33,752 nucleotides of DNA. Origin: Clostridia bacterium (lineage in GTDB: Bacteria; Bacillota; Clostridia; Oscillospirales; CAG-272). The translations under genes were made by a program, and so were the position numbers. Under the pieces are notes generated by a model. The model did not search any database, had not been told where the DNA came from, and saw nothing but the letters and a program-made list of their open reading frames with translations. Below are positions 1-8,047 of the stretch, piece by piece; the first letter of the stretch is position 1; every line of letters begins with the position of its first letter. The stretch lies in NCBI GenBank assembly GCA_017467165.1, contig JAFTST010000063.1:1-33752 (forward strand), given 5' to 3'.

Positions 1-492
1 AAGCTGACCGTTGTCAAGATAGTAGGTATCCTGCATATCTCTGGCGGGGTGATGCTTCGGAATATTCAGCGCCTCGAAGCACTGATAGTCGTCAACTATC
101 TCGGAGAAGTTCTCGATAGTGAAGCCCATAGCGATAAATACCTCCTCAACCTCGCGGGTGGCAAGGGTGATGGGGTGGTAGGAGCCGAGCTCGCGCTCGG
201 TGATAAGCGTGGGGTTGTACTTCTTCGCCTGTCTGACGCGAGCCTCAATCTCCGCTCTCTTGAATTCCTCGTCCGCCTTGAGAATAGCCGCCTCAATCTC
301 GGTTTTCAGCCCGTTGATAAGCTGTCCTGCGGTCTTCTTGTCCTCGACGTCACGAAGTCCCTTCATCAGCTCGGCGATATGTCCCTTCTTTCCAAGGTAC
401 TCTATGCGAAGCGCCTCGAGATCCTGTCCTGATACGCACGCGGCGAGCGCCTCGTGAAAGCTCGCGCGGAGCTGTTCAATTCTTTCCTTCAT
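1..492 (-). CDS. pheS: Phenylalanine-tRNA ligase alpha subunit, N-terminal part (cut by window edge)
   Basis: PheS is the catalytic alpha subunit of the cytoplasmic phenylalanyl-tRNA synthetase, which charges tRNA-Phe as an alpha2-beta2 complex with PheT. The 164 codons present start at ATG 492, with an AAAGG Shine-Dalgarno stretch upstream. They cover the N-terminal helical tRNA-binding arm (about residues 1-90) and the beginning of the class II catalytic core. The last visible part holds the HHPARDMQDTYYL stretch typical of PheS motif 2. The gene runs off the left edge, so the rest of the core and any pheT lie outside. It follows coaD by 26 bp and is probably co-transcribed with it. No frameshift is seen in the part present. 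Confidence 0.93.
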   Translation of the reverse strand, partial: MKERIEQLRASFHEALAACVSGQDLEALRIEYLGKKGHIAELMKGLRDVEDKKTAGQLINGLKTEIEAAILKADEEFKRAEIEARVRQAKKYNPTLITERELGSYHPITLATREVEEVFIAMGFTIENFSEIVDDYQCFEALNIPKHHPARDMQDTYYLDNGQL

Positions 493-518
493 ATCTATAA
501 TCCTTTCGGTTAATAAAT

Positions 519-992
519 TCACTTTTCATCAAGCGAGCTGATATATTCCATCACCCCGCCGGGAACGAGCTCGGAGAAATCCTCGCCCGACTCGATTCTG
601 TGGCGGACCTCGGTAGATGAAACCGAGCCGTACCTCTCATCAGACAAAATGAGCCTCGTTTCATATCCGCCGTGCTTCATATTGTACTCCGCCTGCTCTC
701 TTTCCCAGAGGAGGTCGGCGTCGTTTCTGTATCCCTTGACTATCGTCGATATACCGTGCTCGCGCATATAATCGACCACCCGTCCGACCGAGAAGGAAAC
801 CAACACGTTGTCAAGCCCCTCGGTAGCGATAAGTAGCATATTCACACGGTCGGATAGCGAAAACATGCATTTTTTATTTTCATTGACGAAGACCACGACG
901 TACACCTCGTCCTCAACCTCGGCGACCCTTCTTATCATATCAAGGTGGCCTACTGTGACGGGGTCGTAGCTTCCGGGCATTATAACACTCAC
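519..992 (-). CDS. coaD: Phosphopantetheine adenylyltransferase
   Basis: CoaD transfers AMP from ATP to 4'-phosphopantetheine, the penultimate step of coenzyme A synthesis, in the cytoplasm. The product is 157 residues, the usual family length. It begins VSVIMPGSYDPVT and carries the nucleotidyltransferase TxGH motif (TVGH, near residue 15) and the C-terminal SSTEVR motif. I chose GTG 992 as the start because a GGAGG sits five bases upstream and family members begin right there. The open frame continues to 1061, but that extension crosses the promoter at 1033-1061 and has no family similarity. rsmD lies 90 bp upstream, the common rsmD-coaD order, but here coaD has its own strong promoter. Confidence 0.95.
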   Translation of the reverse strand: MSVIMPGSYDPVTVGHLDMIRRVAEVEDEVYVVVFVNENKKCMFSLSDRVNMLLIATEGLDNVLVSFSVGRVVDYMREHGISTIVKGYRNDADLLWEREQAEYNMKHGGYETRLILSDERYGSVSSTEVRHRIESGEDFSELVPGGVMEYISSLDEK

Positions 993-1032
993 TTCTGCCT
1001 CCGTTGTCAAAAATACAGCACTACAACAGAAA

Positions 1033-1061
1033 ATTATACACCAATCGTATAATTTTGTCAA
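1033..1061 (-). promoter_or_regulatory. Consensus sigma-A-type promoter for coaD (and pheS)
   Basis: On the minus strand TTGACA (1056-1061) and TATAAT (1033-1038) are separated by exactly 17 bases in an AT-rich gap. The predicted transcript start near 1026 gives a leader of about 35 nt containing the GGAGG site of coaD. Both hexamers match the consensus perfectly. Confidence 0.85.
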
Positions 1062-1082
1062 TAAATATATATAAAATATATT

Positions 1083-1649
1083 TTAGTCGTCCCTGCCGCG
1101 GTATATGAGAATATTGAGAGCTGTCTTTTTTCCGTAGGCGGTGGATTTGATAACCTCGAAGTCGGAAATCCACTCGGTATCTATCCTCTCCTCGCAGCTC
1201 TCAAGAACGAGAATGGCGCCCGGTATGATAACCTCCGCGTCTGCAAGCCTGCGCGCCGCGTCGGTACAGCACTCCATAGCGTAGGGCGGGTCGATGAAAA
1301 CGAGGTCGTATATATCCCTTCCCGACGCCTTTCTTATAAAGTTGCGCCAATCGCTGACGGCATATCTGCATTTTTCAAAAAAGCCGCACAGCCTCGCGTT
1401 TTTCTTGACAATCTCCATAACCTCTCTGTCAGACTCGACGAAGGTAACCCGCTCGGCTCCCCTCGACATAGCCTCGAGCCCGAGCTGTCCTGTGCCTGCG
1501 AAAAGGTCGAGCACCCTGCGGCTCTCTATGTCAAACTGTATGGAGGAGAACATTGCCCCCTTGATTCTGTCCGAGGTCGGACGGGTGCTCTCTCCCTCGG
1601 GGGAGTATAGCTTTTTCCCCTTAGCCGTGCCTGTTATTATTCTGACCAT
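1083..1649 (-). CDS. rsmD: 16S rRNA (guanine966-N2)-methyltransferase
   Basis: RsmD methylates G966 of 16S rRNA in the assembling 30S subunit, using S-adenosylmethionine. The 188-residue product has the family N-terminus (RIITGTAKGKKL, then RPTSDRIKGAMFS), the SAM-binding glycine motif LDLFAGTGQLGLEA near residue 47-60, and the catalytic DPPY (FIDPPYA) near residue 120. Length is normal. ATG 1649 lies one base after the uvrC stop, so the two are transcribed together and probably translationally coupled. Confidence 0.94.
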   Translation of the reverse strand: MVRIITGTAKGKKLYSPEGESTRPTSDRIKGAMFSSIQFDIESRRVLDLFAGTGQLGLEAMSRGAERVTFVESDREVMEIVKKNARLCGFFEKCRYAVSDWRNFIRKASGRDIYDLVFIDPPYAMECCTDAARRLADAEVIIPGAILVLESCEERIDTEWISDFEVIKSTAYGKKTALNILIYRGRDD

Positions 1650-1650
1650 G

Positions 1651-3480
1651 CTATCCCTTTCTTTTTTTCTCGTAGTATGCTACGATATTTTCAGCATCAA
1701 GACGGCTGATGCCCTTGATTGTGACAAGCTCCTCGACCGTCGCTGTCTTTATCCTTGACAGAGGCATCGCGGCAAGCAGTCTTTTCGCCTTCGCAGGACC
1801 GATGCCGTCAATTTTCGTCAGGCTTGAGCCGGTCAGGGAGCGGGACTTTCCGCCCGAGGAGTGCTTTCTTGCAAATCTGTGCGCCTCCTCCTGCATATTG
1901 TAAATTAATGTGTACACCTGCATCTCTCTGGCAATCGATATCTCCCTATCCGTGTCAACTATGGCGCGTGTCTTGTGGTAGTCATCCTTCACCATACCGA
2001 AGACGGGTATATCTATATTCAGCTCTCTAAAAGCCGCCTTGACAACCGACACCTGACCCACACCGCCGTCCAGCAGAATGAGGTCGGGGCGCTCGCCGAG
2101 CGACTGCGTGCCGTCGCCGATATGAAGCGCGCGTCTTGTCAGCGCCTCCTTCATAGAGCCGTAGTCGTCAGCGCCCGAGGTGGTTTTGATTGAAAAGGCG
2201 CGATAGTGCGAGGGACGCATTTTTCCGCCCAGCATAACCACCATCGAGGCGAATATGCTTTCGTTTCCATAGTTGGATATATCGTACGCCTCGATTCGGT
2301 TAAGCTCTCCGTCGATTCCGAGCAGCTCGCCGAGCCTATGCAGGCTCTTGTTATCCCTCTGTACCTCGAGGGTCGCCTGCCTTGCCGCTTCCTTGGCATT
2401 CTCCTCCGCCATATCGCACAGGCGCCTGCCCTCGCCCCTCTCGGGTATCTTAATCGCGACACGCCTCCCCGCATCAAGTGACAAATACTCGCCAAGCAGC
2501 TCCCTGTCCTCCTCGTCGAGCGAGAAGTCGAGCATTATCTCGCGCGGGATATTTCCCGCCGTGTCGTAGTAGTCCACTATCAGGGTGAGCGCGTCCTCCT
2601 CGCCCGTCAGCTCACCTCCGGAGAGGATAAATTCGTTCTTATTGACAAGCGCGCCCTCTCTTATCGAGAGCATAGCCAAAACGCCGACAGCCTCCGAGGT
2701 ATATAGAGCGAATACGTCGCGCGACACCTTCGGGTCGGCAACCACCTTCTGACTCTCGGAAAGATTTGACAGCGCTCTTATCTGGTCTCTGAGCACCGCC
2801 GCGCGCTCAAACTCGAGCGCCTCTGCCGAAAGAGTCATATCTCTCTCGAGCTCTCTTTTCACCTCGGCAATATTTCCGTCGAGCACCGAGGCAGCGCCGC
2901 GCACCCTCTGTCTGTATTCCTCCCCCGACACGGTGAGGTCGCAGGGGGCGGAGCATCTGCCGATATCCTTATAGATACAGGGGCGCTCCCTTCCTATGTC
3001 GCGCGGGAAGCTGCGCTTACAGGTGGCAAGTCCGAATATGCGCTTGACCGTATCGAGCGCGGAATACGCGTCCGAGGCGCTCCTGTAAGGGCCAAAGTAC
3101 TTAGACTTGTCCGACCTTCTGTCACGGGTTACCGTGAGGGTGGGATATTCCTCCCTCGTGAGCTTGATATACGGATAGGACTTGGCGTCCTTCAATTTGA
3201 TATTATACTTCGGCGAGTGCTTCTTGATAAGCGTGTTTTCGAGCGCCAGCGCCTCAATCTCGGTGTCACATACTATGTAGTCGAAGTCGCGCACCTGCGA
3301 GACCATTTTCTCTGTCTTGGCAGTGTGCGTCGTGCTGATAAAGTAGCTGGTGACCCTGTTTTTCAGCTTTTTCGACTTTCCGACGTAGATAATAACCCCG
3401 TCGGCATTCTTCATTATATATACTCCGGGCGCCATAGGCAGCGAGCCCGCCTTGTCCCTGAGTCTTTCAATAACCGTCAT
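1651..3480 (-). CDS. uvrC: Excinuclease ABC subunit C
   Basis: UvrC makes both incisions in nucleotide excision repair with UvrA and UvrB. The 609-residue product has the GIY-YIG nuclease domain at the N-terminus (GVYI near residue 19, IYVGKSK near residue 31), a four-cysteine-type region (CKRSFP, CIYKDIGRCSAPC) around residues 155-180, a UVR motif around 200-240, the RNase H-like second nuclease domain (DGGVGQ near the middle of the C-terminal half) and a C-terminal helix-hairpin-helix pair (IDGIGPAKAKRLL, IKGISRLDAENI). Length is typical. ATG 3480 is preceded by AAAGGGG. The gene is one base from rsmD. I found no convincing promoter between it and the HPr terminator. Confidence 0.96.
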   Translation of the reverse strand: MTVIERLRDKAGSLPMAPGVYIMKNADGVIIYVGKSKKLKNRVTSYFISTTHTAKTEKMVSQVRDFDYIVCDTEIEALALENTLIKKHSPKYNIKLKDAKSYPYIKLTREEYPTLTVTRDRRSDKSKYFGPYRSASDAYSALDTVKRIFGLATCKRSFPRDIGRERPCIYKDIGRCSAPCDLTVSGEEYRQRVRGAASVLDGNIAEVKRELERDMTLSAEALEFERAAVLRDQIRALSNLSESQKVVADPKVSRDVFALYTSEAVGVLAMLSIREGALVNKNEFILSGGELTGEEDALTLIVDYYDTAGNIPREIMLDFSLDEEDRELLGEYLSLDAGRRVAIKIPERGEGRRLCDMAEENAKEAARQATLEVQRDNKSLHRLGELLGIDGELNRIEAYDISNYGNESIFASMVVMLGGKMRPSHYRAFSIKTTSGADDYGSMKEALTRRALHIGDGTQSLGERPDLILLDGGVGQVSVVKAAFRELNIDIPVFGMVKDDYHKTRAIVDTDREISIAREMQVYTLIYNMQEEAHRFARKHSSGGKSRSLTGSSLTKIDGIGPAKAKRLLAAMPLSRIKTATVEELVTIKGISRLDAENIVAYYEKKRKG

Positions 3481-3569
3481 ACAGGAGTCCCCTTTCTTTA
3501 TTTTTCAGCTATCAGTTAGCGGCAAATTTCCGCCACAGGCCGGGAAGCTATATTGCTTTTGGAAAAAGA

Positions 3570-3598
3570 AAAAACGGCAGCGTTATACTGCCGTTTTT
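3570..3598 (-). terminator. Rho-independent terminator after the HPr gene
   Basis: An 11-bp perfect inverted repeat (3570-3580 with 3588-3598, core CGGCAG/CTGCCG, 7-base loop) is followed on the minus strand by T-rich sequence. It lies just downstream of the HPr stop and separates that gene from uvrC. Confidence 0.88.
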
Positions 3599-3631
3599 CA
3601 ATGTATAACCGAGTGAAGAGACAGCAGTATA

Positions 3632-3901
3632 TCAGCCAAGCTCTGCAAATCCGCCGTCGACAAGAGCTACAAGCCCTTCGATAGCATCTGCCTCATCATT
3701 GCCGTCGGCAATAAGATTGATAACCGTGCCCTGAACGATACCGAGCGAAAGCACACCGAGAAGGCTCTTTGCATTCACACGGCAGTCCTCCTTCTCAACC
3801 CAGATAGAGCACTTGTAGGAGTTAGCCTTCTGGATAAAAAAGGTCGCAGGTCTGGCGTGGAGACCGACACTGTTCTTTATAGTAACGCTACGGGAAATCA
3901 T
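3632..3901 (-). CDS. ptsH: HPr-family phosphocarrier protein
   Basis: HPr carries phosphate from PEP via enzyme I to sugar-specific EIIA domains. In Firmicutes it is also phosphorylated on Ser46 by HPr kinase, so that it acts as a CcpA co-effector. The 89-residue product has GLHARPA with the catalytic His at residue 15 and NAKSLLGVLSLGI with Ser at residue 46. Both regulatory positions are intact, which favours true HPr over Crh (Crh lacks His15). ATG 3901 follows AAGGAG by 10 bases. The gene stands alone with its own promoter and terminator; no ptsI or EII gene is in the window. I cannot tell from this window whether it serves sugar transport, catabolite control or both. Confidence 0.93.
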   Translation of the reverse strand: MISRSVTIKNSVGLHARPATFFIQKANSYKCSIWVEKEDCRVNAKSLLGVLSLGIVQGTVINLIADGNDEADAIEGLVALVDGGFAELG

Positions 3902-3936
3902 CGAGTTAGTTCTCCTTGATGGTTTTATTCAATACA

Positions 3937-3965
3937 AGTATATCAAATAAAATTTTAAAAATCAA
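3937..3965 (-). promoter_or_regulatory. Promoter of the HPr gene
   Basis: On the minus strand TTGATT (3960-3965) and TATACT (3937-3942) are separated by 17 bases. The leader of about 30 nt includes AAGGAG before ATG 3901. No clear cre-like operator is seen. Confidence 0.75.
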
Positions 3966-4149
3966 TAGAAATATGAAAATATTTTGGAGATTTTTCGCCA
4001 AATTCGTGCTGAAAATTGAACAGAATGTACAAAAACAGGGTTAGGCGCCTCCGCTGCGGAATCAGCGCTACCCCTCCTGGTACTTGGCGCTTCTCGCCCG
4101 AGAGGTCTATCCTTTTTTCAAAATGGCCCTCCCTGCCGTCGGGTAGCGG
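3966..4149. other. Intergenic region between HPr promoter and the Wzy-like gene, no gene recognised
   Basis: This stretch follows the stop of the Wzy-like gene. The half next to HPr is AT-rich. The 4035-4149 half is GC-rich and contains a short palindrome (TCTCGCCCGAGA, near 4095). It could be the decayed copy of an intergenic repeat, but there is no second copy in the window to prove it. I see no clear terminator and no convincing gene on either strand. Confidence 0.4.
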
Positions 4150-5961
4150 TCAGGAGAGAGAAATGTCAAGACTCGAGGAATCAAAGCTTCTGCCGTCGCT
4201 GAAATAACCCGCCCAATCGTCATAAGAGCTCTTTGATATGCGAAGTGTCGCGCTACCGATACCGAATATGCACCAGAAAAGGTAATTTATCGTGGTTTCC
4301 GCCCACAGATAGTTCATCGCGCCAAAGACGAGCATAACCGCCATAGTCACCGCTGTGAAGCGTGTCAGGGCGCCAACCTCCGAGCCCTGTATGTAGTGTC
4401 TGTACACGGAGCGGTGGCGCATACGGACGATGAAAATTACAGCGAATACCAGAAGGGCGAACACTCCCGCCTCGCAAGCCAGCTCGAGAAGCAGGTTGCC
4501 GCTGTTGGTTACTCCCCAAAGCTCTCCGTAGCCCGCGTACTCCTCGGCGAAACTGTCGCTGCCGATACCGATGCCGACAAAAAGGTTATCCATCAGCATT
4601 CTGAAGGAGCTTCTGAAGACCTCCGCCTTCTCGGTAAGTCCGAGAGAGGATAAGACGGGCAGCTTATCAAGCGTCCTCGCCAAGTCGTCAGTTATGAAAA
4701 GAACCGAGTATGGAAGCAGGGATACCGCTCCGACAAGCCACGGCCCGACTCGCTTGAGCCGCGCCACAGCGTAGGCGAGCACGCCAAACAGAGCCGCGAC
4801 AAGCGCCCAAACGCTCGCAGCAGCGAGAAGCCCCGCGAAAATCAGAAGAAATATCGCGCCGAAAAGAATCCTCGTTCCCACGTGCCTTCTCGCCGTGACG
4901 AAGTACACCGACATTGTCAGAGAAACCAAAAGGAACGCGGCAAGGTCGCCCGAGGTGGCGAAGCAAGCAGATACACCGCTAAAGCCGACAAAGCCCTCGC
5001 GTGATATGACCAAAACCGCCTCAGATACGGCGAAAACCGACACGGGTACCGCCGAAATGATAACCGAGTTGATAACGCAGTCGGCGAGGCGGCGGTTGGT
5101 TACAAGCGAGGAGCAGAGTATATAGCCCATCGCCAGAACAACGAGATTAACCGACGCCTCGAAGGACTCGACACCCTTGACGAAGATGCCGCTGATAAGG
5201 ATAAATACAAGAAACAGCCCGAGAAGTATGTCGTACTGCTCGAAGTAGTACACCCTCTTTCCAAGCGCCACCTTAATAGCGAAGGATATGAAGGTCAGAA
5301 GCACGAGAAAGCCAAGAATCAACTCAGAATGTCCGAAAAGATTAAGGTACGGCATCACCAAAAACGTCGAGAAGAAGGAAAACTCCGGAGAGGTGAAGGC
5401 GAGTATCAGATAGGTGATAAGTCCCACCGTCGCCGCGACGTACCACATCGGAACGAGAATGCCAAAGCCCGCCAGAAGAAAGCCGAGTATCAGGGCGACG
5501 AAGGGCTTGACGGTAACAATCCTCGGTCTGTCTACCCTCGCCTCCATTCTGTGCATTCTCTTGATACAGAAAAACTCGAAGAATATGAAATCAGTCACAG
5601 GAAACTCCTGCAGAGCTATCGCCATCGGCTTGTCAAAGCAGACGAGCGTTATACCGAACGCGGCGAGAATACCGCCCAGAATCAGAACGTACAGGGGTAC
5701 GCTATCACCCCCAACGTAGTTGTTGGTATAGTGGAGAAGCAGCGACAGAACGCCAAACCCCATTAAGAACATTCCGTAGCTTCTCGTCGAGCTGTATGAG
5801 AACGTGTTGGTAAGCGCGTGCATAGCATCAAGAAGGGCTCTTACTCTTCTGCCGCGCGTTTTCGTGACGTCACCGGTTATCTGTCTTTCGGCAAATTTCT
5901 TTCCGTACTCCGCGTCCTTTTCATAGCCTAGAAATAAGTCGCGCGCCTTGTTGCCAGCCAT
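4150..5961 (-). CDS. Wzy/O-antigen-ligase-like polytopic membrane protein
   Basis: The 603-residue product is an integral membrane protein with a cytoplasmic basic N-terminus (about 60 residues) and roughly a dozen hydrophobic segments between residues 60 and 575. Around 455-505 it has the pattern of the O-antigen ligase/polymerase (Wzy_C-type) domain: a loop with MDNLFVGIGIGSDSF followed by TNSGNLLLELACEAG and a hydrophobic helix. Such proteins polymerise or ligate cell-surface polysaccharide repeat units. The substrate cannot be inferred because no glycosyltransferase genes are nearby. ATG 5961 is chosen because GAAAGGAGAG precedes it; the open frame upstream to 6231 overlaps trmD and is not protein-like. 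It lies 67 bp downstream of trmD and may be in the same transcript. Confidence 0.75.
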   Translation of the reverse strand: MAGNKARDLFLGYEKDAEYGKKFAERQITGDVTKTRGRRVRALLDAMHALTNTFSYSSTRSYGMFLMGFGVLSLLLHYTNNYVGGDSVPLYVLILGGILAAFGITLVCFDKPMAIALQEFPVTDFIFFEFFCIKRMHRMEARVDRPRIVTVKPFVALILGFLLAGFGILVPMWYVAATVGLITYLILAFTSPEFSFFSTFLVMPYLNLFGHSELILGFLVLLTFISFAIKVALGKRVYYFEQYDILLGLFLVFILISGIFVKGVESFEASVNLVVLAMGYILCSSLVTNRRLADCVINSVIISAVPVSVFAVSEAVLVISREGFVGFSGVSACFATSGDLAAFLLVSLTMSVYFVTARRHVGTRILFGAIFLLIFAGLLAAASVWALVAALFGVLAYAVARLKRVGPWLVGAVSLLPYSVLFITDDLARTLDKLPVLSSLGLTEKAEVFRSSFRMLMDNLFVGIGIGSDSFAEEYAGYGELWGVTNSGNLLLELACEAGVFALLVFAVIFIVRMRHRSVYRHYIQGSEVGALTRFTAVTMAVMLVFGAMNYLWAETTINYLFWCIFGIGSATLRISKSSYDDWAGYFSDGRSFDSSSLDISLS

Positions 5962-6028
5962 AGCCTCTCCTTTCTTTAATGTTAACTTATGCTTACATTT
6001 TTGCTTGGAACAGCGGGATAAGTGTGCG

Positions 6029-6862
6029 TTATTCCGCCTCGCTGTCACCCTGAGTATCGGTGTCACACGCCGTCCTTGACTCAAAGGACGCAGACGCGTC
6101 ATCACGCTGAGTGCTATCCTTATGCGCCCTTTTCGACCTCTTTTTCTTCGGAAGAAGCGCCTGTTCGTACTCGGGGTGGAGTAGGAGCAGGTCAGGGCGA
6201 CGCTCACGCGTGAGCTCAACGGCACGCTCAAGGCGGTATCTCTCTATTTTCTTATGGTCGCCCGAAAGAAGCACCTCCGGCACCTCTCTGCCAAGAAAAA
6301 CCCTCGGCTTGGTGTACTGCGGATATTCGAGAATACCCGACGCCACCGACTCGTCGGTGTAGCATATACTGTCTGGGAGCACCCCGGGGATGAGTCTTGA
6401 CACAGCGTCCACCACTATACAATCGGGTATCTCTCCGCCCGTCAGAACGTAGTCACCGATGGATATCTCCTCGTCAACTATCTCGTCAAGCACCCTCTGG
6501 TCGACGCCCTCGTAGTGACCGCACAGGATAATCAGATTGTCATATTCCGAGAGCCTCAGCGCCGTCGTGTGATTGAACAGCGCGCCCTTGGGCGACATAT
6601 ACACTACCCTGACGCTCTCGCCCTCGGGAATTCTGTCACGGACGTGGCGGTAGCAGTCGTATATCGGCTGACAGGTCATAACCATACCCATTCCGCCGCC
6701 GTACGGGGTGTCATCGGTCTTTCTGTGCTTATCGGTGGAGTAGTCGCGTATGTTGTGACACTCAACGCTGATAGCACCCGCCGCCTGCGCCCTGCCTATA
6801 ATGCTCTCAGAGAGCACTCCCGAAACCATATCGGGAAAAAGTGTCAATATATCAAATTTCAT
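6029..6862 (-). CDS. trmD: tRNA (guanine37-N1)-methyltransferase
   Basis: TrmD methylates G37 next to the anticodon of several tRNAs, preventing +1 frameshifting. The product begins MKFDILTLFPDM and carries the SPOUT knot signatures YGGGMGMVM (about residue 60), LCGHYEGVDQRV (about 110-122) and IGDYVLTGGE (about 132-142). The 277-residue length includes a roughly 40-residue charged tail after RPDLLLLHPEY, basic then acidic, beyond the usual end of the family. ATG 6862 has no good Shine-Dalgarno site. It sits one base after the stop of the original rimM frame, so it probably depends on translational coupling. Because of the rimM frameshift the trmD frame is open all the way to 7375. Confidence 0.93.
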   Translation of the reverse strand: MKFDILTLFPDMVSGVLSESIIGRAQAAGAISVECHNIRDYSTDKHRKTDDTPYGGGMGMVMTCQPIYDCYRHVRDRIPEGESVRVVYMSPKGALFNHTTALRLSEYDNLIILCGHYEGVDQRVLDEIVDEEISIGDYVLTGGEIPDCIVVDAVSRLIPGVLPDSICYTDESVASGILEYPQYTKPRVFLGREVPEVLLSGDHKKIERYRLERAVELTRERRPDLLLLHPEYEQALLPKKKRSKRAHKDSTQRDDASASFESRTACDTDTQGDSEAE

Positions 6863-6863
6863 A

Positions 6864-7375
6864 TCAGTCAAAAAAGCCGGGAATAGGTGTAACCAGCAGT
6901 CCTCTCTCGCTATCGATGCCCGCGACAAGCTCGTCGGCGGAGGGATAGAGCACCTCTCCCTTATCGGAGCTATGGTGTACAGAAGTCCGCGAGGCACCTC
7001 GGTGACCTCGGTGATTTTTCCAAGGACGACGCCTGTTTTGGCGTCTGTGACGGGTAGTCCTATCATATCCGCGAGCAGCATCTGCCCGGGCCTTAGCGGA
7101 ATATCGTCGCGGTGAAGATACATAACGACACCCTTCATAGAAATCGCCTCATCTCTGTCATATACTCCCTCGATGCTCATAAGAACCTGCGGTCCTGTCA
7201 CAGAGGCGCTAAGAACCCTGCGCTCAACGAACTCGCCCCCCTCGGCGAGAAATATTCTTTTCTGTGACGCGAGAACTCTCGGTGTATCGCACCAGGACTC
7301 GACCTTTAACACTCCGCGTACTCCGTGCGCACCAAGCACCTTTCCGCACTCTAAATATATTTTCTTCATACTCAT
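6864..7375 (-). CDS. rimM: Ribosome maturation factor RimM, frameshifted near the C-terminus
   Basis: RimM binds ribosomal protein S19 and helps mature the 30S head. Residues 1 to about 136 are in one frame: the N-terminal barrel starts KVLGAHGVRGVLKVES, and the PRC-barrel begins near LLADMIGLPVTD. After GLLYTIA the family-like sequence continues only in the -1 frame (GEVLYPSADELVAGID, then LLVTPIPGFFD and stop at 6864-6866). One base is therefore missing at about 6966-6973. As written, the frame does not stop and runs through 35 unrelated codons into trmD. A sequencing or assembly error is as likely as a real mutation. ATG 7375 overlaps the promoter region and ATG 7369 fits it better; neither has a clear Shine-Dalgarno site. 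Confidence 0.88.
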
Positions 7376-7404
7376 ATTCTAACACATTAAATATTTAAAG
7401 TCAA
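7376..7404 (-). promoter_or_regulatory. Promoter abutting the rimM start codon
   Basis: On the minus strand TTGACT (7399-7404) and TAGAAT (7376-7381) are 17 bases apart, and the -10 box touches ATG 7375. The usual start point seven bases further would be the A of ATG 7369, giving a leaderless message. A second TATAAT at 7422-7427 without a good -35 could give a longer leader. Confidence 0.65.
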
Positions 7405-7442
7405 CACTTTTTCTTATGTAAATTATAGTTTACAAGCGGATA

Positions 7443-7517
7443 GAAAAACGAGCCAACCCCAAGAAAGCTCCCGAGCTCTTAAATTTGACACGGGGCGAGG
7501 GATTCGGCTCGTTTTTC
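7443..7517 (-). terminator. Long-loop terminator downstream of tadA
   Basis: A 12-bp perfect inverted repeat (7443-7454 with 7506-7517, core CGAGCC/GGCTCG with A/T tracts) encloses 51 bases that contain a smaller palindrome around AGCTC. A run of T closes the minus-strand arm. It separates tadA from rimM. The A/T-symmetrical arms could work in both directions. Confidence 0.65.
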
Positions 7518-7557
7518 TTAATATTTTTCTCTTTCTCCGGTTTTTTCGCCAATGCGC

Positions 7558-8040
7558 CTATGAGTCGGCGTGCCTTCTTTTCTCTCTGAAATAATCGGAC
7601 AAGATTCCGCGGCACTCGTCGGCAAGAACTCCGCCAAGGACCTCGGGCTTGTGATTGAGTGGTATTTCGACAAGGTCGATAAGCGAGCCGAAGGCGCCAA
7701 AGCGCAGGTCGGGACATCCGTAGACCACCCTTGGAATTCTCGAGTTGATTATAGCTCCGCCGCACATACAGCAGGGCTCCATCGTGACGTAGAGGGTGCC
7801 GCCAATAAGCCGCCAGCCTCCCAGCACGCGACACGCCTCCTCTATGGCGAGCACCTCGGCGTGATGCGTCGCGCATCCTGAGCTTTCTCTTGTGTTGTAA
7901 GCCTCGGCTATAATCTCGCCCTCTTTCACAACCAGAGCGCCGACCGGAACCTCGTCTATTTCCCTCGCCATCATCGCGAGCTCGATTGCCCGACGCATAT
8001 ATTTCTCGTCATCAGGCGTGTTGATATGTACGTTTTCCAT
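7558..8040 (-). CDS. tadA: tRNA-specific adenosine deaminase
   Basis: TadA deaminates adenosine 34 to inosine in the tRNA-Arg(ACG) anticodon. The 160-residue product carries the zinc-dependent deaminase motifs: HAEVLAI near residue 70 (zinc His and catalytic Glu) and PCCMCGG near residue 98 (the two zinc cysteines). It continues with the family-typical VVYGCPDLRFGAFGS. Length is normal. ATG 8040 follows GAGGAAAAA, which lies within the end of the upstream CPBP protease gene. The 7-bp gap between them indicates one transcript. A relative such as guanine or cytosine deaminase is less likely because of the PCxMC plus DxRxGAxGS pattern. Confidence 0.93.
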   Translation of the reverse strand: MENVHINTPDDEKYMRRAIELAMMAREIDEVPVGALVVKEGEIIAEAYNTRESSGCATHHAEVLAIEEACRVLGGWRLIGGTLYVTMEPCCMCGGAIINSRIPRVVYGCPDLRFGAFGSLIDLVEIPLNHKPEVLGGVLADECRGILSDYFREKRRHADS

Positions 8041-8047
8041 TTTTTCC

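Noticed and set aside
993..1061. N-terminal extension of coaD
   Set aside because: It overlaps a perfect promoter and its 23 residues do not look like CoaD; GTG 992 has GGAGG at the right distance.
3481..3569. Promoter for uvrC (TTGCCG, 17 bases, AATAAA)
   Set aside because: Both boxes are poor and the start point would fall inside the ribosome-binding site.
4016..4207. Plus-strand open frame between HPr and the Wzy-like gene
   Set aside because: Its protein is arginine/proline-rich without recognisable motif, has no Shine-Dalgarno site, and overlaps the end of the Wzy-like gene in the opposite direction.
5962..6231. 90-residue N-terminal extension of the Wzy-like protein
   Set aside because: It overlaps trmD antiphase and is a basic, motif-free translation; ATG 5961 has a strong ribosome site.
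6864..7375. Programmed -1 frameshift in rimM
   Set aside because: No slippery heptamer or following stem was seen at the switch point; a one-base loss explains it more simply.
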